Source: Durusdinium trenchii
Taxonomy: Eukaryota > Sar > Dinophyceae > Suessiales > Symbiodiniaceae
DNA length: 64,000 bases
Reading direction: 5' to 3'
Assembly: GCA_963970005.1 (NCBI GenBank)
Contig: CAXAMN010023295.1
Coordinates: 565,074-629,073, forward strand
The notes beneath the pieces were generated by a model. It made no database searches. It saw only the letters and a list, made by a program, of their open reading frames with translations, and was not told where the DNA came from. Both the position numbers and the translations under genes were made by a program. Of this stretch, positions 1 through 11,029 are shown one piece after another. Numbering within the stretch: the stretch's first letter is position 1; each line of letters starts with the position of its first letter.

Positions 1-2583
1 GCTGCATTCTACTGCTGGTTTCTTTCTTTCAGTTGCCATTTGACCGTAGAGTCTTTGCATGGCCACTTTCTTGGCTGCTTTTCCCGGATGCATCTTTAGT
101 TTTGTAGTGTTCATATGGTGCCTTTCAATGTCTAGGTACATACCACCGGTTTAGGGGCGCCCCAAAATGTAGCTTACATTTTTGGAGGTTCCGGTTTCTC
201 AACAACGCCTTTCTGTGTTTTCCCCTTTTTCCTCTAGACCTTTCTTCCTTCTCTTCCCGTTCTTTTCTGTATTTCTTTCGTTCTTCTTAGATACCAGTGG
301 GCCCAGGGCCATTACCCGCTTCCTGACGGAGCCGCTCATGAGAATCTGCTGCTGCATTCTACTGCTGGATTCTTTCTCCTATCTATATGTGCCTCCCCTC
401 TCCCCTCTCAGTTGCCGTAGAGTCTTTGCATGGACACTTGCTTGGCTGCTTTTCCCGGATGCATCTTTAGTTTTGTAGTTTTCATATGTTGCCTTTCAAT
501 GTCTAGGTGCATACCACTGGTTTAGGGGCGTCCCAAAATGTAGCTTACATTTTTGGAGGTTCCGTATTCTTAACGCCTCTCTGTGTTTTCCCCTTTTTCC
601 TCTAGACCTTTCTTCCTTCTCTTCCCGTTCTTTTCTGTATGTCTTTCCTTCTTCTTAGATACCAGTGGGCCCAGGGCCATTACCCGCTTCCTGATGGAGC
701 CGCTCATGAGAATCTGCTGCATTGTACTGCTGGATTCTTTCTCCTATCTATATGTGCCTCCCCTCTCCCCTCTCAGTGGCCATTTGACCGTAGAGTCTTT
801 GCATGGACACGTTCTTGGCTGCTTTTCCCGGATGCATCTTTCCTTTTGTATATAGTTTTCATATGTTGCCTTTCAATGTCTAGGTACATACCACCGGTTT
901 AGGGGCGTCCCAAAATGTAGCTTACATTTTTGGAGGTTCCGTTTTCTTAACGCCTCTCTGCGTTTTCCCCTGTTTCCTCTTGACCATTCTTCCTTCTCTT
1001 CGCGTTCTTTTCTGTGTTTCTTTCCTTCTTCTTACATACCAGTGGGCCCAGGGCCACTACCCGCTTCCTGACGGAGCCGCTCATGAGAATCTGCTGCTGC
1101 ATTCTAATGCTGGATTCTTTCTCCTATCTATATGTGCCTCCCCCTCTCCCCTCTCAGTTGCCGTAGAGTCTTTGCATGGACACGTTCTTGGCTGCTTTTC
1201 CCGGATGCATCTTTAGTTTTGTAGTTTTCATGTGTTGCCTTTCAATGTCTAGGTACATACCACCGGTTTAGGGGGGTCCCAAAATGTAGGTTACATTTTT
1301 GGAGGTTCCGTTTTCTTAACGCCTCTCTGTGTTTTCCCCTTTTTCCTCTAGACCTTTCTTCCTTCTCTTCCCGTTCTTTTCTGTATGTCTTTCCTTCTTC
1401 TTAGATACCAGTGGGCCCAGGGCCATTACCCGCTTCCTGACGGAGCCGCTCATGAGAATCTGCTGCTGCATTCTACTGCTGGATTCTTTCTCCTATTTTT
1501 ATGTGCTTCCCCTCTCCCCTCTCAGTTGCCGTAGAGTCTTTGCATGGACACTCGTAGAGTCTTTGCATGGACACTTTCTTGGCTGCTTTTCCCGGACGCA
1601 TCTTTTGTTTTGTAGTTTTCATATGTTGCCTTTCAATGTCTAGGTGCATACCACCGGTTTAGGGGCGTCCCAAAATGTAGCTTACATTTTTGGAGGTTCC
1701 GGTTTCTCAACAACGCCTTTCTGTGTTTTCCCCTTTTTCCTCTAGACCTTTCTTCCTTCTCTTCCCGTTCTTTTCTGTATTTCTTTCCTTCTTCTTAGAT
1801 ACCAGTGGGCCCTAGGGCCAATGCCCGCTTCCTGACGAAGCCGCTCATGAGAATCTGCTGCTGCATTCTACTGCTGGTTTCTTTCTTTTATTTATATTTT
1901 CCTCCAATCTCCTGTCTCAGGTGCCATTTGACCGTAGAGTCTTTGCATGGACACGTTCTTGGCTCTTTTCCCGTATGCATCTTTAGTTTTGTAGTTTTCG
2001 TATGTTGCCTTTCAATGTCTAGGTACATACCACCGGTTTAGGGGCGTCCCAAAATGTAGCTTACATTCTTGGAGGTTCTGATTTCTTAACGCCTTTCTGT
2101 GTTTTCATCTTTTTCCTCTAGACCTTTCTTCCTTCTCTTCCCGTTTTTTTTTGCATTTCTTTCCTTCTTCTTAGATACCAGTGCGCCCAAGGGCCATTAC
2201 CCGCTTCCTGACGGAGCCGCTCATGAGAATCTGCTGCATTCTACTGCGGGATTCTGTCTTCTATATATATGTTCCTCCCCTCTCCCCTCTCAGTGGCCAT
2301 TTGACCGTAGAGTCTCTGCATGGACACGTTCTTGGCTGCTTTTCCCGGATGCATCTTTACTTTTGTATATAGTTTTCATATGTTGCCTTTCAATGTCTAG
2401 GTACATACCACCGGTTNNNNNNNNNNTTGTAGTTTTCATATGTTGCCTTTCAATGTCTAGGTACACACCAACGGTTTAGGGGCGTCCCAAAATGTAGCTT
2501 ACATTTTTGGAGGTTCCGGTTTCTTAACGCCGTTCCGCGTTTTCCCCTTTTTCCTCTAGACCTTTCTTTCTTCTCTTCATGTT
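1..2583. repeat. Tandem satellite, ~375 bp unit, about seven copies
   Basis: The same block recurs head to tail. The anchor AGCTTACATT is found at 171, 542, 919, 1288 (one change), 1679, 2058 and 2496, giving spacings of 371, 377, 369, 391, 379 and 438. The last interval contains the 10-N gap. Each unit holds a pyrimidine-rich stretch ending TTCTTAG, the block CAGTGGGCCCAGGGCC, and a short hairpin formed by CCCAAAATGTA and TACATTTTTGG. The short Phe/Leu-rich ORFs in every unit repeat only because the DNA repeats. No rRNA, tRNA or snRNA consensus was recognised in the unit. Confidence 0.93.
2417..2426. other. Assembly gap of ten Ns inside the satellite
   Basis: Exactly ten Ns lie inside a repeat unit, and the sequence after the gap repeats the sequence before it (about 20 nt up to CAACGG/CCACCGG). 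The gap length is probably arbitrary, so the true copy number of the satellite is unknown. Confidence 0.95.
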
Positions 2584-2589
2584 TTTCTC

Positions 2590-2770
2590 TATTTTTTAAA
2601 ATACATTTCTGTGTTTTCCCCTTTTTCCTCTAGACCTTTCTTCCTTTTCTTCATGCTTTTCCTGTGTTTCGCAACACGTCTCTTCGAGCCACTCCCGAAG
2701 AGATCCACGACCCCCCCCCCCCCCCCCGGGGGGGACACGGCACTCCTTCCCCCCCCCCCCCCCGCCCCCT
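2590..2770. repeat. Degenerate satellite edge followed by C/G homopolymers
   Basis: Bases 2605-2660 repeat the TTTTCCCCTTTTTCCTCTAG part of the satellite unit, then the array stops. At 2711-2763 there are long C runs with a G run, a likely slippage or sequencing-error site. ORFs crossing it (poly-Pro or poly-Gly) are artefacts of composition. Confidence 0.8.
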
Positions 2771-3802
2771 CGTCGGGTTTTGTAGAGATAGGGGGTGGGG
2801 ATCACTCACCAATGTGCAACCCAGCGGAAAGACCGAGGTCCAAATCGCCCCCCAGGTCCAGTCACCCATGAGGCTGCCTGCCCACACGAGGGCATGGAGG
2901 CCGCGAGCCGCGCGGCGGCATTCCGGCCAATCTGCACAGGGTGGAACAGGGATGAACAGGGTAGAAACAACTGCAACGGTCCCACGAGCAGCGCAGCCTG
3001 CTGCGACTGCTCTGCTTCATGTAGACTCTTGATTAACCAATCCACTGTGGGCTTATAGATAGATCAAGTCTAAATGTTGCCTAATGGGCGAACATGACCC
3101 ATCATGACCATGAGTCAAACCTGCTTTGGAGCCAAGGCATGCTTTCCGAATCTGACAAGTTCGAAGATCATTCGTCGCTTGACGCCTCCACTGCCATGCT
3201 GGTGGCAATGATGGCCGTGGGTCCAGCAACCTGGCAGCGGCGCTGCAATTCAACACCGGTACCCAAACAGGACCTATATACTGTACCTAGAACCCATTTG
3301 ACCTCTATTTTCTAGGTAGTTATATATAAGGAAGGTTCAAAAATCCACCCATCCCGACCTCAGTCTTCCTTGCATGCATCATTTGCCATGTCCAGATGTT
3401 TTGTTGTTGCGCGTGCAGATCGAAAGCTCTGCATCCTTCTGCAGATCTGGCCAGCCTGAGCAGCGCAGGACAGCAAAGTCCTCTCCTGAAAGCTTCGAGG
3501 CATCAACGGCTTCACCGGATGCTGTTCACTTGAGATTGAAATCTCCACCAGCGGTGGTCACAAAGAGATCACTGGAGCTTCCTTCTTGCAATCGACTTTA
3601 GGGGCGAGAACGGACGTCTCTCGGTCTCAGGAATCCCATCGAGGTCGCAGGCAAAAGCACCTAGAAAACAGGCAAAACCATAATAAATCCTTGTATTATA
3701 TACAATGTTGCTATATTTGATCACATTTGCCCATTAGTCCAGTTCCATCTGTACCAAAATCATCTTGGAACACCACACACGCCAGTACACACTCTAGTAC
3801 AC

Positions 3803-3962
3803 CTATGACCTCATGACTCGGATTTCTCTCGGCCTCTCCTTGCTTTCAGCCACCTGTTCGGAGGCCACCTTCGACGGCTGAAGCGCCTGCCGCGGCAGCC
3901 CTCGCCCCGCCAAGCGGGGCGGCTGCCCGGCCAGGGCGGAGAAATGCTCCACCTCGGTGAGT
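3803..3962 (-). CDS. Probable terminal exon, unknown protein
   Basis: After an acceptor-like TCCAAGTAG at 3963-3971, an open frame of about 52 codons runs to TAG at 3803-3805. It reads LTEVEHFSALAGQ... with Ala/Glu/Lys/Arg-rich helical composition and ends ...EIRVMRS. The other frames over the same DNA are Arg/Trp-rich and look like shadows. No family was recognised and the upstream exon is not assigned. Minus strand agrees with its neighbours. Confidence 0.45.
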
Positions 3963-4377
3963 CTACTTGGAGGAGGAAAGAAATCCACCACACAAGAGGG
4001 AAAGTGACTTGAAAATGACATACAACTACAGTAATGCTAAAACGACTTGAGTCAACAACGGTCATTCTTTCGCCACCCAAGCTGCATCAATCATTTCCGT
4101 GGCCTCCCAGGCTGAACCCTCCATTCTGCCGCCGTCTGCTTGCGCTTGAGCCTTAGACTTGGAATGAGAGTGGTTCTGTGCAGGTTCCTATGCCATCATG
4201 CAGGTTCTGGTCGCAAGTGCGGCGTGTTGATGGGTGGCCAACGGTTGGCTGGGGATTGAATGGCCTTGGGCAGTCTTAATCTCACCACATCTGCTCATTT
4301 ACATCAAGGAAATCAATTGCCAAAGGAATGTCTCTATATAGCGATGCCTACTGTAGAGACTTGAATCACTACTTGAA

Positions 4378-4960
4378 TCAACTTGCCATGTCCTTCTTTA
4401 AGACCCCCCTCAGGCTCACAAATCTCCAAGGATTCTTAAAGAGTCTTTCTTGGACAACCCTCCACTCCATCGCATTCTTCATCAAACACCAGGCGACGAA
4501 GTGCCGTGATTGCTCCTCCGTTTCGAACCACCAGCCATCGATGGAGCGACAAGGCTCCAGTGCCCCGAAGGGACGGTATCCACCTCGGCGAAGCAGATGA
4601 CGCAACCGCTTCAAACGCTTCAACCCATTGATTCTTCTTTTGGGGACCCGCTGTGCATCCGGCCAAAAGGCCCCCTATGTTCAGGATGTGCGTTTCATAG
4701 GACCCCTATGTTCTTGGGAAATGCTCCATTCGGATCCGTTCGGTACGTCATCTGTGGCGATCTTGAAAGAGCCAGCGGCGACCGAACGCATGAAACACCT
4801 GTAGGCCATGGGTCTTCTTCATGGGTGATGGAGTCATGCGAGGAATTTTCGAAGATGTTCAAACTCCGGCAGTTTTCCAAGTCACCGCTTCCATCCACTG
4901 GCCATCCCAGACGATGAAACTCATTCATGCCCGGAGGTGCATTGATGGTTAAACGCATCC
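4378..4960 (-). CDS. Two candidate exons, unknown protein
   Basis: Two minus-strand open frames, 4695-4960 (begins MNEFHRLGWPVDGSGDLENC) and 4378-4623 (contains GGYRPFGALEPCRSIDGWW and MEWRVVQERLFKNPW), have ordinary protein composition rich in Trp, Phe and Glu. The exon edges and the link between them are not established. Either could be a fossil of a repeated element. Confidence 0.33.
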
Positions 4961-5772
4961 ACCTCGCTGGGATCACTCACGGTCATCTGAACGCATTGAA
5001 ACTTGAAAACGAGACAAGTCTACTACTTGGAGGTTGTGCGGGAGCCGGAGCTCTTGGAGTTGTTTGGGGCTTGGACGCTTCATGTAGAACTGGCCGGATA
5101 GAATGCCAGAGGCACATGGCCATCATTGACCTCTTTAAAGCAATTCATGACTGACTGACACGTAGCGCAGTTGTATTGAAGTGTCACCTGTCTTGGTGAA
5201 GTATTCACTGTACATATATGATTATGATTATATATGTGTGCTCAGGTGCGTGCTTTCCTTTCGTGCCTACACTTCTCCGTCGAGTTTCTTTTTAGACCAG
5301 TCGTGATATATGCCTTCATTCAAACATGACACGTCATCAGCAGGCCTTGCCAAAATAGAAACCTAATGAAACCTATTTCTATTTGCAGCCCTTCTGCTTG
5401 AGGAGGTTTCCTCATCCCATCCATGTCTTCCAATGGGGCTCCCTGCAAAAACATGTCTCGTCAGTTCTCACCAACCCGCTTCCACCCTCACCCCATCCCA
5501 CCCAATGCCCCCCTTCGCCACAAAGAAAAAAACACTTTGCCGCCTGTTCTCATGGTAGAGCTCCAGCACTGTGGCTGAGAAGCCGCCCGGGAAGATCACC
5601 GTCCCAAAAAAGCGTTGCCCATCCGCAAAGGGACCACGTCTGAGTCCGGGCAGCTCGCAAGGCCGTCGGATGGCGTTCGTGCAGGAATCGGGAGGGTGTT
5701 CGAACGGTTTGGTCAGAGCGTGGGGGAGATGGCTTGGTGAAGTCTAAAGATGTCTAAAGGAAGGAGGCCTTT

Positions 5773-6110
5773 TCACGCCGGGAAAGGTTGGCAGAGGTTG
5801 GGCGGAAAGGGGCTAAGGATGTAGAGCTCACGGAACATCAACATGATCTTGATGCTGAATGGTGTGAATGCGTTGTCTCGACCTCTGAGGTGATATGAGC
5901 CAATCTTAGGCGGGCAGAACATGTTCATGTCCACTTCGTGTTGCACTTCATTTGCCCTGGGAAACTCCGGGGGGAAAAGAACTTTGGACCTGAAAGCAGT
6001 GTGCCCCCCGGCTCTCCACGCATCAGCGGAGCAGAAGCGAAAAAGGATCCCCCCGTCCGTGCACCAGATAAAAACCAGCACGGTATTGACATGCCCAGAG
6101 TGCAAGGTAG
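5773..6110 (-). CDS. Probable terminal coding exon, unknown protein
   Basis: An open frame of about 110 codons contains TVLVFIWCTDGGILFRFCSA, FRSKVLFPPEFPRANEVQHE and DNAFTPFSIKIMLMFRELYI, then stops at 5773. The composition is that of a folded protein. The plus strand over the same interval offers a competing frame with a donor-like AAG-GTAGGA near 6107, so strand is not certain. No known family was recognised. Confidence 0.45.
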
Positions 6111-6429
6111 GAAACATTAGGAAACAAATGGAAATGCAAGGAAATACGGTTTCGAGCACGGCTGATGGAGTTAGTCTCCTGCATCCGAGGAAAAATAAGA
6201 ATCATCCTAATCCATTGGTATGGCACGATGGTTTCACGATCACCTGGGGCTTCTTGGGTAGGGTTGTGTCGTATCAATGCATCGTGGGTCTCCTCCAGTC
6301 AGCAGCTTCGAGGGTGGCACTGTGGGGGCGGGGGCTGTGGCCGATTCAAACAAGCAACAGCCCCATAGCCATCTCCAATCCTCAAGTGGCAGTTCGCGGC
6401 GGCAGCGCTCTGCATCACTGAAAAATCCA

Positions 6430-7830
6430 TAATTACAAACTATATCTAACAGAAAGCTCGAGCATAACTTCAAACATCTTCAAACTATATCCAACAGAAT
6501 CCCACGGAGACGGTGCCGAAGGTAAGAAACCGACGCCGTCTGACACCGTCTGACGCAGGAGAAGTCCGCTTGCGGCGTGATGTGATGTGGATGTGTGACG
6601 CAGTGACGCAGTGACGCTATGTAACCTCTGGTGAATGCCAACCAAAATACTTAACACCCAAAAAAAACACCAACCAGTGCACTCTTCTTGGTAGACATAT
6701 TCTACTGGAGCAATCCACTTTTCGACCTGGCAATCTCTACGTTTCGATCTCTTCCAAGGTACTATCTGGTGTCGGTACTATCCTATATACTGAATTGCAT
6801 TTAATGGCTCCATCTTACTTCTTCATAATCTATATAATATATATTATATATATACTCATTTTATACTCTTCAATCTCCACTTGTCGGCACTTTGCTTTGT
6901 CTGTATAAATCCCTAGCGATCGTTGCCAAAATGGGTTACAATCGCAACTGCAATGTCACCAGCAACCAACGCCAAGCTCACGCAGTCTATGCAATATCTA
7001 TAGAAACCTTTTTTTGTTGCACCGATGCAGCTGCGACGGCCACAAGGAACAAAAGAACGCTGTTGCACAAGACTGATACTGATACGCGCCGCGCAATGCC
7101 TGCAAATGCCAACTGCATCGCTTGCATCGCATCGCTGTCGACCAAGGCTCGTCGTCCAAACTTCAAATGCCTGTGACGCTGGTGTCGCTTCTTGCGGATC
7201 TCCTGCGATCAGGACCGGAGATCGAAACCGCTCAACACAGTAAACCGATCATCCCGGGAGAACTCCCGAAAGAATAGGAATCACATGGAATCACGGTCTC
7301 AGTTCTGCAGGACCACTTCAATTCGTGTCCAATTTAAAGGTATTACTTAAACCCTCAATGTACCATATGCAAATCGGTCCCCAAAACACCGAGAGTGACA
7401 CGAAAACACCGAGAAGAATCAGGACGCCCAGGAAGTTGACATGCTTGGACCTCAAACCCGTCAACCCAACTGACTAAGCCATCCGCCGGCCTCCACCCCA
7501 AACTCACACGCTCCCACGCGCCCTAAACACACGCGTATCTGCATCTTCGGTTGTGCGGGTCGCGGTCGTCCTGCAGCTGGACCCACAAATGGCAGGGATC
7601 TTCTAGGGTCCGTGCACTGGGATCTGCCCGCTTCGTCAGCTCTGCTGGGTCCAGGTTGGGCACAATCCTAGGCTCGATAGAGAGTAGGTTTCCATTGGGT
7701 GTTCATAGTGTCCCAGGATCCTGGGTGTAGGACTTGGTCCATCAGCACAGAACAAATGATGCTGCTTCGGCTATTTGTGTTGTCTGTGCGGCAGCAATGT
7801 GCATATCATAAAATATCATAACAGGTGTAT
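6430..7830. other. No supported gene; AT-rich and repeat-rich spacer
   Basis: No frame with convincing protein composition was seen. An (AT)n tract lies at 6826-6856, and GTGACGCAGTGACGCAGTG direct repeats lie near 6595-6615. Short ORFs here look random. Confidence 0.6.
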
Positions 7831-7836
7831 TCCCAA

Positions 7837-8290
7837 TTAGACCACACAGGACCATAGACGCGTTTTGACTTGCAGCCTTGCGAGCAAGTTCAGCGCAACG
7901 CGGTAACGCGTCTTACATCTTTCATCCCATTCAGCTAGCAGTTGACTTCTTCGAGGACATTCTCGACTAAGACCATTTTGGTCCAATATGTCTATCCTTT
8001 GGCCCCAAATATGCCCAAATAAGCCGGTCTCAGTGCCGGTCTCATACGACCACGGTGCAAATACGACCACAAGAAATCCTTCACGCGCAAGATGAAGGAC
8101 TTGCATATCGTCGCGCGGAAGGGCTCCACGCAAACGCCCATCCGCCACGGAGCTGGAATCGACTTCACGCCTCGGGCCCGGGTCCGGGGAAGGAGAGACC
8201 GTGCTGTTCGCGTCGTTGGGTGGGAAGATGAAGGAGAAAAACAAGACAAACGCTCCAAGTAAACAAACGATTGGATACAATTGGAGACAT
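7837..8290 (-). CDS. Exon with hydrophobic N-terminal segment, unknown protein
   Basis: About 147 codons are open on the minus strand, ending at 7837. The first part (YPIVCLLGAFVLFFSFIF) is a strong hydrophobic segment suitable as a signal peptide or membrane anchor. A polar domain follows with DDMQVLHLAREGFLVVVFAP and SRECPRRSQLLAEWDERCKT. No ATG exists in this frame at the left end, so the real start is probably in an upstream exon. Function unknown; secretion or membrane location is inferred from the hydrophobic segment only. Confidence 0.55.
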
Positions 8291-8605
8291 ATGGAGAAAT
8301 CCTTTTAAGGGGATGCTATGGCCATCACATGTGATTGTGATATCACGATCATGTCTTCTAGCCACTCTTCCACACCAAGAACGAAGAAACGCCGAAACGC
8401 TCAGACAGGGCACCTGTGCGTCCCCAAGGGGTTGCTCGAGCCTCCTCCTCCGAGATAGGGTTGGGTTTCAGCTTTGCAGCACCTTGATGAATGAGACACG
8501 GGGAACCAATTCGCATCAAATGCGATGTGTCGTGTATCGAATGCTGGAAATGGCAAACATATACCAAAAATGTCATTTCAACTTAAACCACACATACACA
8601 CATAA

Positions 8606-9050
8606 TTAGCCGTCATTGTTGTCATCACTGCCATGGCAACCTGATCCGGTGCAAACAGCGAAGTTATTTGACTTCCCGAACTTCCTTGACCAAGGGGCGG
8701 AGCTGCAAAACTGGACGAGAAAGCCCAGCTTTTTGCGACTTCTCTCTGCCTCAGCATGACTCCAGGCTGAAGGGATGGGCGAAAATCGGGGCAGCATCAA
8801 ACTCAGGTCCGCATGGAACCTCTGCTGGCTGCACAGACCCTTTCCTGTCAGCGAATCGGAGTGTCTTTACGAGCAAAATGTCGTGCAGGCCACGAAGGGT
8901 CCTTTGATCAGAAGTTCCTCCTGTCCACCCGGGCCGTAATTGCTCCGTGAACGTGTGGGCGTTCGCCCACCGAACGGGGCGTCGAATTGAAATGCTCTGC
9001 CTCTGCCCGTCACTGTGAACCCCATGGTATTTTTTGGCCTGCTCATTTCC
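8606..9050 (-). CDS. Two candidate exons, unknown protein
   Basis: The upstream frame (8867-9050) contains GFTVTGRGRAFQFDAPFGG and QEELLIKGPFVACTT. The downstream frame (8606-8800) contains SAWSHAEAERSRKKLGFLVQ and ends GSDDNNDG at a stop. Both are on the minus strand with protein-like composition. Splice junctions were not proven. No family recognised. Confidence 0.4.
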
Positions 9051-9305
9051 ATTGTGCCGTGCAGAGTTCCTATGGATCGTGCTTCTTGTGCAACAGGCCT
9101 GTTAATGATGCATGCACTAAATCCGTTATTATTTTACTAAATAAGAACTATACTATATATAATATATAATATAGTTGTTAAAAGTATATAAATTGTATTA
9201 TGTTGTGCCAGTACCGTACTAGATTGATATGGATGCGCACACAACAAGCGCATCCACCATCTTTCGATCTGACAAAGGCAGCGGCCACGACTGGCCCCAG
9301 GTGGT

Positions 9306-9425
9306 TCACATGTCCAGCAGGTCCACGCTGCCGCCTGGTGCAGGCGCTGGGGGCGCCTGCTGTGGCGTGTAGGGCCCCAAATCCAGGAGATCGCCAGCGG
9401 CAGGCTCCACTGGATGGGCCTTGGC
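9306..9425 (-). CDS. C-terminal exon with two clathrin-box-like motifs
   Basis: After the acceptor-like ATCTGAG, a 40-codon frame reads to TGA at 9306-9308. It contains GDLLDLG, a Pro/Gln/Ala linker, and ends SVDLLDM. Two LLDL/LLDM-type motifs in a Pro/Ala-rich tail are typical of clathrin-binding adaptors such as ENTH/ANTH, GGA or adaptin-hinge proteins, where they bind the clathrin terminal domain. The globular domain must lie in upstream exons that I could not identify, so the specific adaptor family is unknown. Confidence 0.55.
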   Translation of the reverse strand, partial: AKAHPVEPAAGDLLDLGPYTPQQAPPAPAPGGSVDLLDM

Positions 9426-9881
9426 CTCAGATCGTTACTGAGTGATAGTTCTTGAGCATATGCCTATATATACATCTGAGTATCATCTGGTGGTTGATCA
9501 ACGGGCTGGTCAAGTCCTTCTAAAATGAACCAAACCCCAACGCAAATGGCTCGGTAGAGTATGGTTTGTGAGGGGATGTGATGGGCTCCCGGCACAGGTT
9601 CCTGAGGTTCCTGTGTGGAGGTCAAGCGCCGACTTTCACAAGTTGCAACATCTGGCTATCGGCCATCAGCCCCACAACGCCAAGACCGGGCTTCTCACCA
9701 CGCACCACTAGAAAAGAACTTGACCAAAGACTTACGTAGCTTGCAACATGTGAAATAGCTGGCGGATAGAAATTGACACAACACTCAGAGTCATGACTCC
9801 TATATAAACCCCCCCCGGGTTTAGGTAGTCCCTCCCGAGAAGGAGGTTTGGAGGGTCTAACGGTCTAACTGTCTAACCTTT

Positions 9882-10570
9882 TCAAAGGTTCTTGGAGCCC
9901 CATATGGCATGTGGCTTGTGGCACAAAGGATGCACAGGGTCAAACCGAGCTGCCTCTTGCTCTCGCATTCGCTTCATCTGCTGGACAAAAATAGGCCTAA
10001 ACTGGTCTCGCAAGCGAGGCATGTTGCGGGTGTACCAGTCGTCGCTGTATTCCTGGCATGCTGAGTGTCAACTGGCAGGGAGGCCATATGCCCCCAAAAT
10101 AACGGTCCCGGTGACAGTCCCTGGACCACAAAGCTGTGATGTTCAGTCGATGAAACCGTGACAGCAACTGCACGACTTCAATGAGAAGTGCTGGGCCAGC
10201 CTTGTGAAAGTCCCGAATCCACTGCCACATGGCTCTCTGCTCAACCTCGGGAGAAGGAGGTGGTCCTGACACAGACCCCTACAAACCGCCATTCGCAGTC
10301 GCTGGGACGAATGTCCTCCCAAACACAAATATACTGACTCCTAAATTCCTGACTGAGACTGACATGATAATGAGGTCTTTAATCATACCGCCAACAAGAT
10401 CTTAGGGCACAACGCACACTCACACATACTCACATGATTTTCCTCGCACGTTCTTCGGGCCAGTTCAGTCCTGAAATGCCATGATCTACGAGCCATTGCT
10501 CCAGGTCTTTGCGCATGACCTCGTTGCAATCCTTCTGTGACTCGGTGGTGGGGCAAGCCACGCCGGCGCC
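9882..10570 (-). CDS. 3' end of an unknown gene, three exons
   Basis: Exon 10434-10570 begins after TTTTGCAG and reads GAGVACPTTESQKDCNEVMR... WLVDHGISGLNWPEERARK, ending at a canonical GTGAGT donor. Exon 10157-10245 reads VEQRAMWQWIRDFHKAGPAL LIEVVQLLSR after CCCGAG. Exon 9882-10052 follows GCCAG, reads EYSDDWYTRNMPRLRDQFRP... and ends at TGA. All three look strongly coding. The phase between the first two does not match, so another exon or a different junction is missing. A helical, Trp-rich protein of unknown function. Confidence 0.6.
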
Positions 10571-10654
10571 CTGCAAAACGCCCCTCTGGTCATCCGTGCC
10601 TGGGAGAAGGCCGGGGTATCCCTGAAGATCTTGTACTCCTACAACATCCTACAA

Positions 10655-10762
10655 CCACATTGTTACTACTAGTAACAAGTGCCGGGCTAGTAGTAACAGG
10701 TGCCTTACTAGTAGTAACAATGTTTGCTATTAGAGACAAGTGCCTTACTACTAGTAACAAAA
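10655..10762. repeat. 21-bp minisatellite with internal hairpin, intronic
   Basis: Units around CTAGTAACAAGTGCCTTACTA recur with a 21-nt period (C of ACAAG/ACAGG at 10676, 10697, 10718, 10758; one 19-nt step). CTAGTAA and TTACTAG are inverse complements, so each unit can fold. It lies 5' of the exon at 10434-10570, probably in its intron. The same repeat recurs in an intron at 51.5 kb. Confidence 0.85.
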
Positions 10763-10783
10763 GGAATTTAATTAGAATTGCAA

Positions 10784-11000
10784 TTACATGTGGCTCCCAC
10801 AGTCGAAAAGACCGTAGAACCCCTGTCCGCAGGGCACACCACCGCCATGGTTGCAAGCTTGTCTCTGGAATGCTAATGGGGGGATGCCTTTCACATACCC
10901 AGTTGAAGAATCATCATGGATCATCCATCTGTAAAGAATGGCGAAGGGGTGCTTCCATGAACTACCTGCTCGACAGCCACAGTAGGCATGCCACTCCACA
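10784..11000 (-). CDS. Candidate exon, unknown protein
   Basis: A minus-strand open frame reads HAYCGCRAGSSWKHPFAILY RWMIHDDSSTGYVKGIPPLA... with protein-like composition. It may be an upstream exon of the gene ending at 9882. Edges are unresolved. Confidence 0.33.
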
Positions 11001-11029
11001 TGGAGGGGATGTGTTGCCATGGTTCTACA

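Noticed and set aside
182..2479. Recurrent Phe/Leu-rich ORFs (RPFFLLFPFFSV...) in every satellite unit
   Set aside because: They recur because the DNA repeats. Frames are not kept between all units and the composition follows the pyrimidine-rich DNA.
1..2583. Spliced-leader RNA or snRNA gene array
   Set aside because: The unit lacks CCGTAGCCATTTTGGCTCAAG and any U1/U2/U4/U5/U6 consensus I know. Only the Sm-like site is suggestive, so it is kept as a hypothesis and not a feature.
2664..3032. Poly-Pro/Arg ORFs over the C/G homopolymers
   Set aside because: Produced by C17/G7 runs that are likely sequencing-error prone; no coding support on either side.
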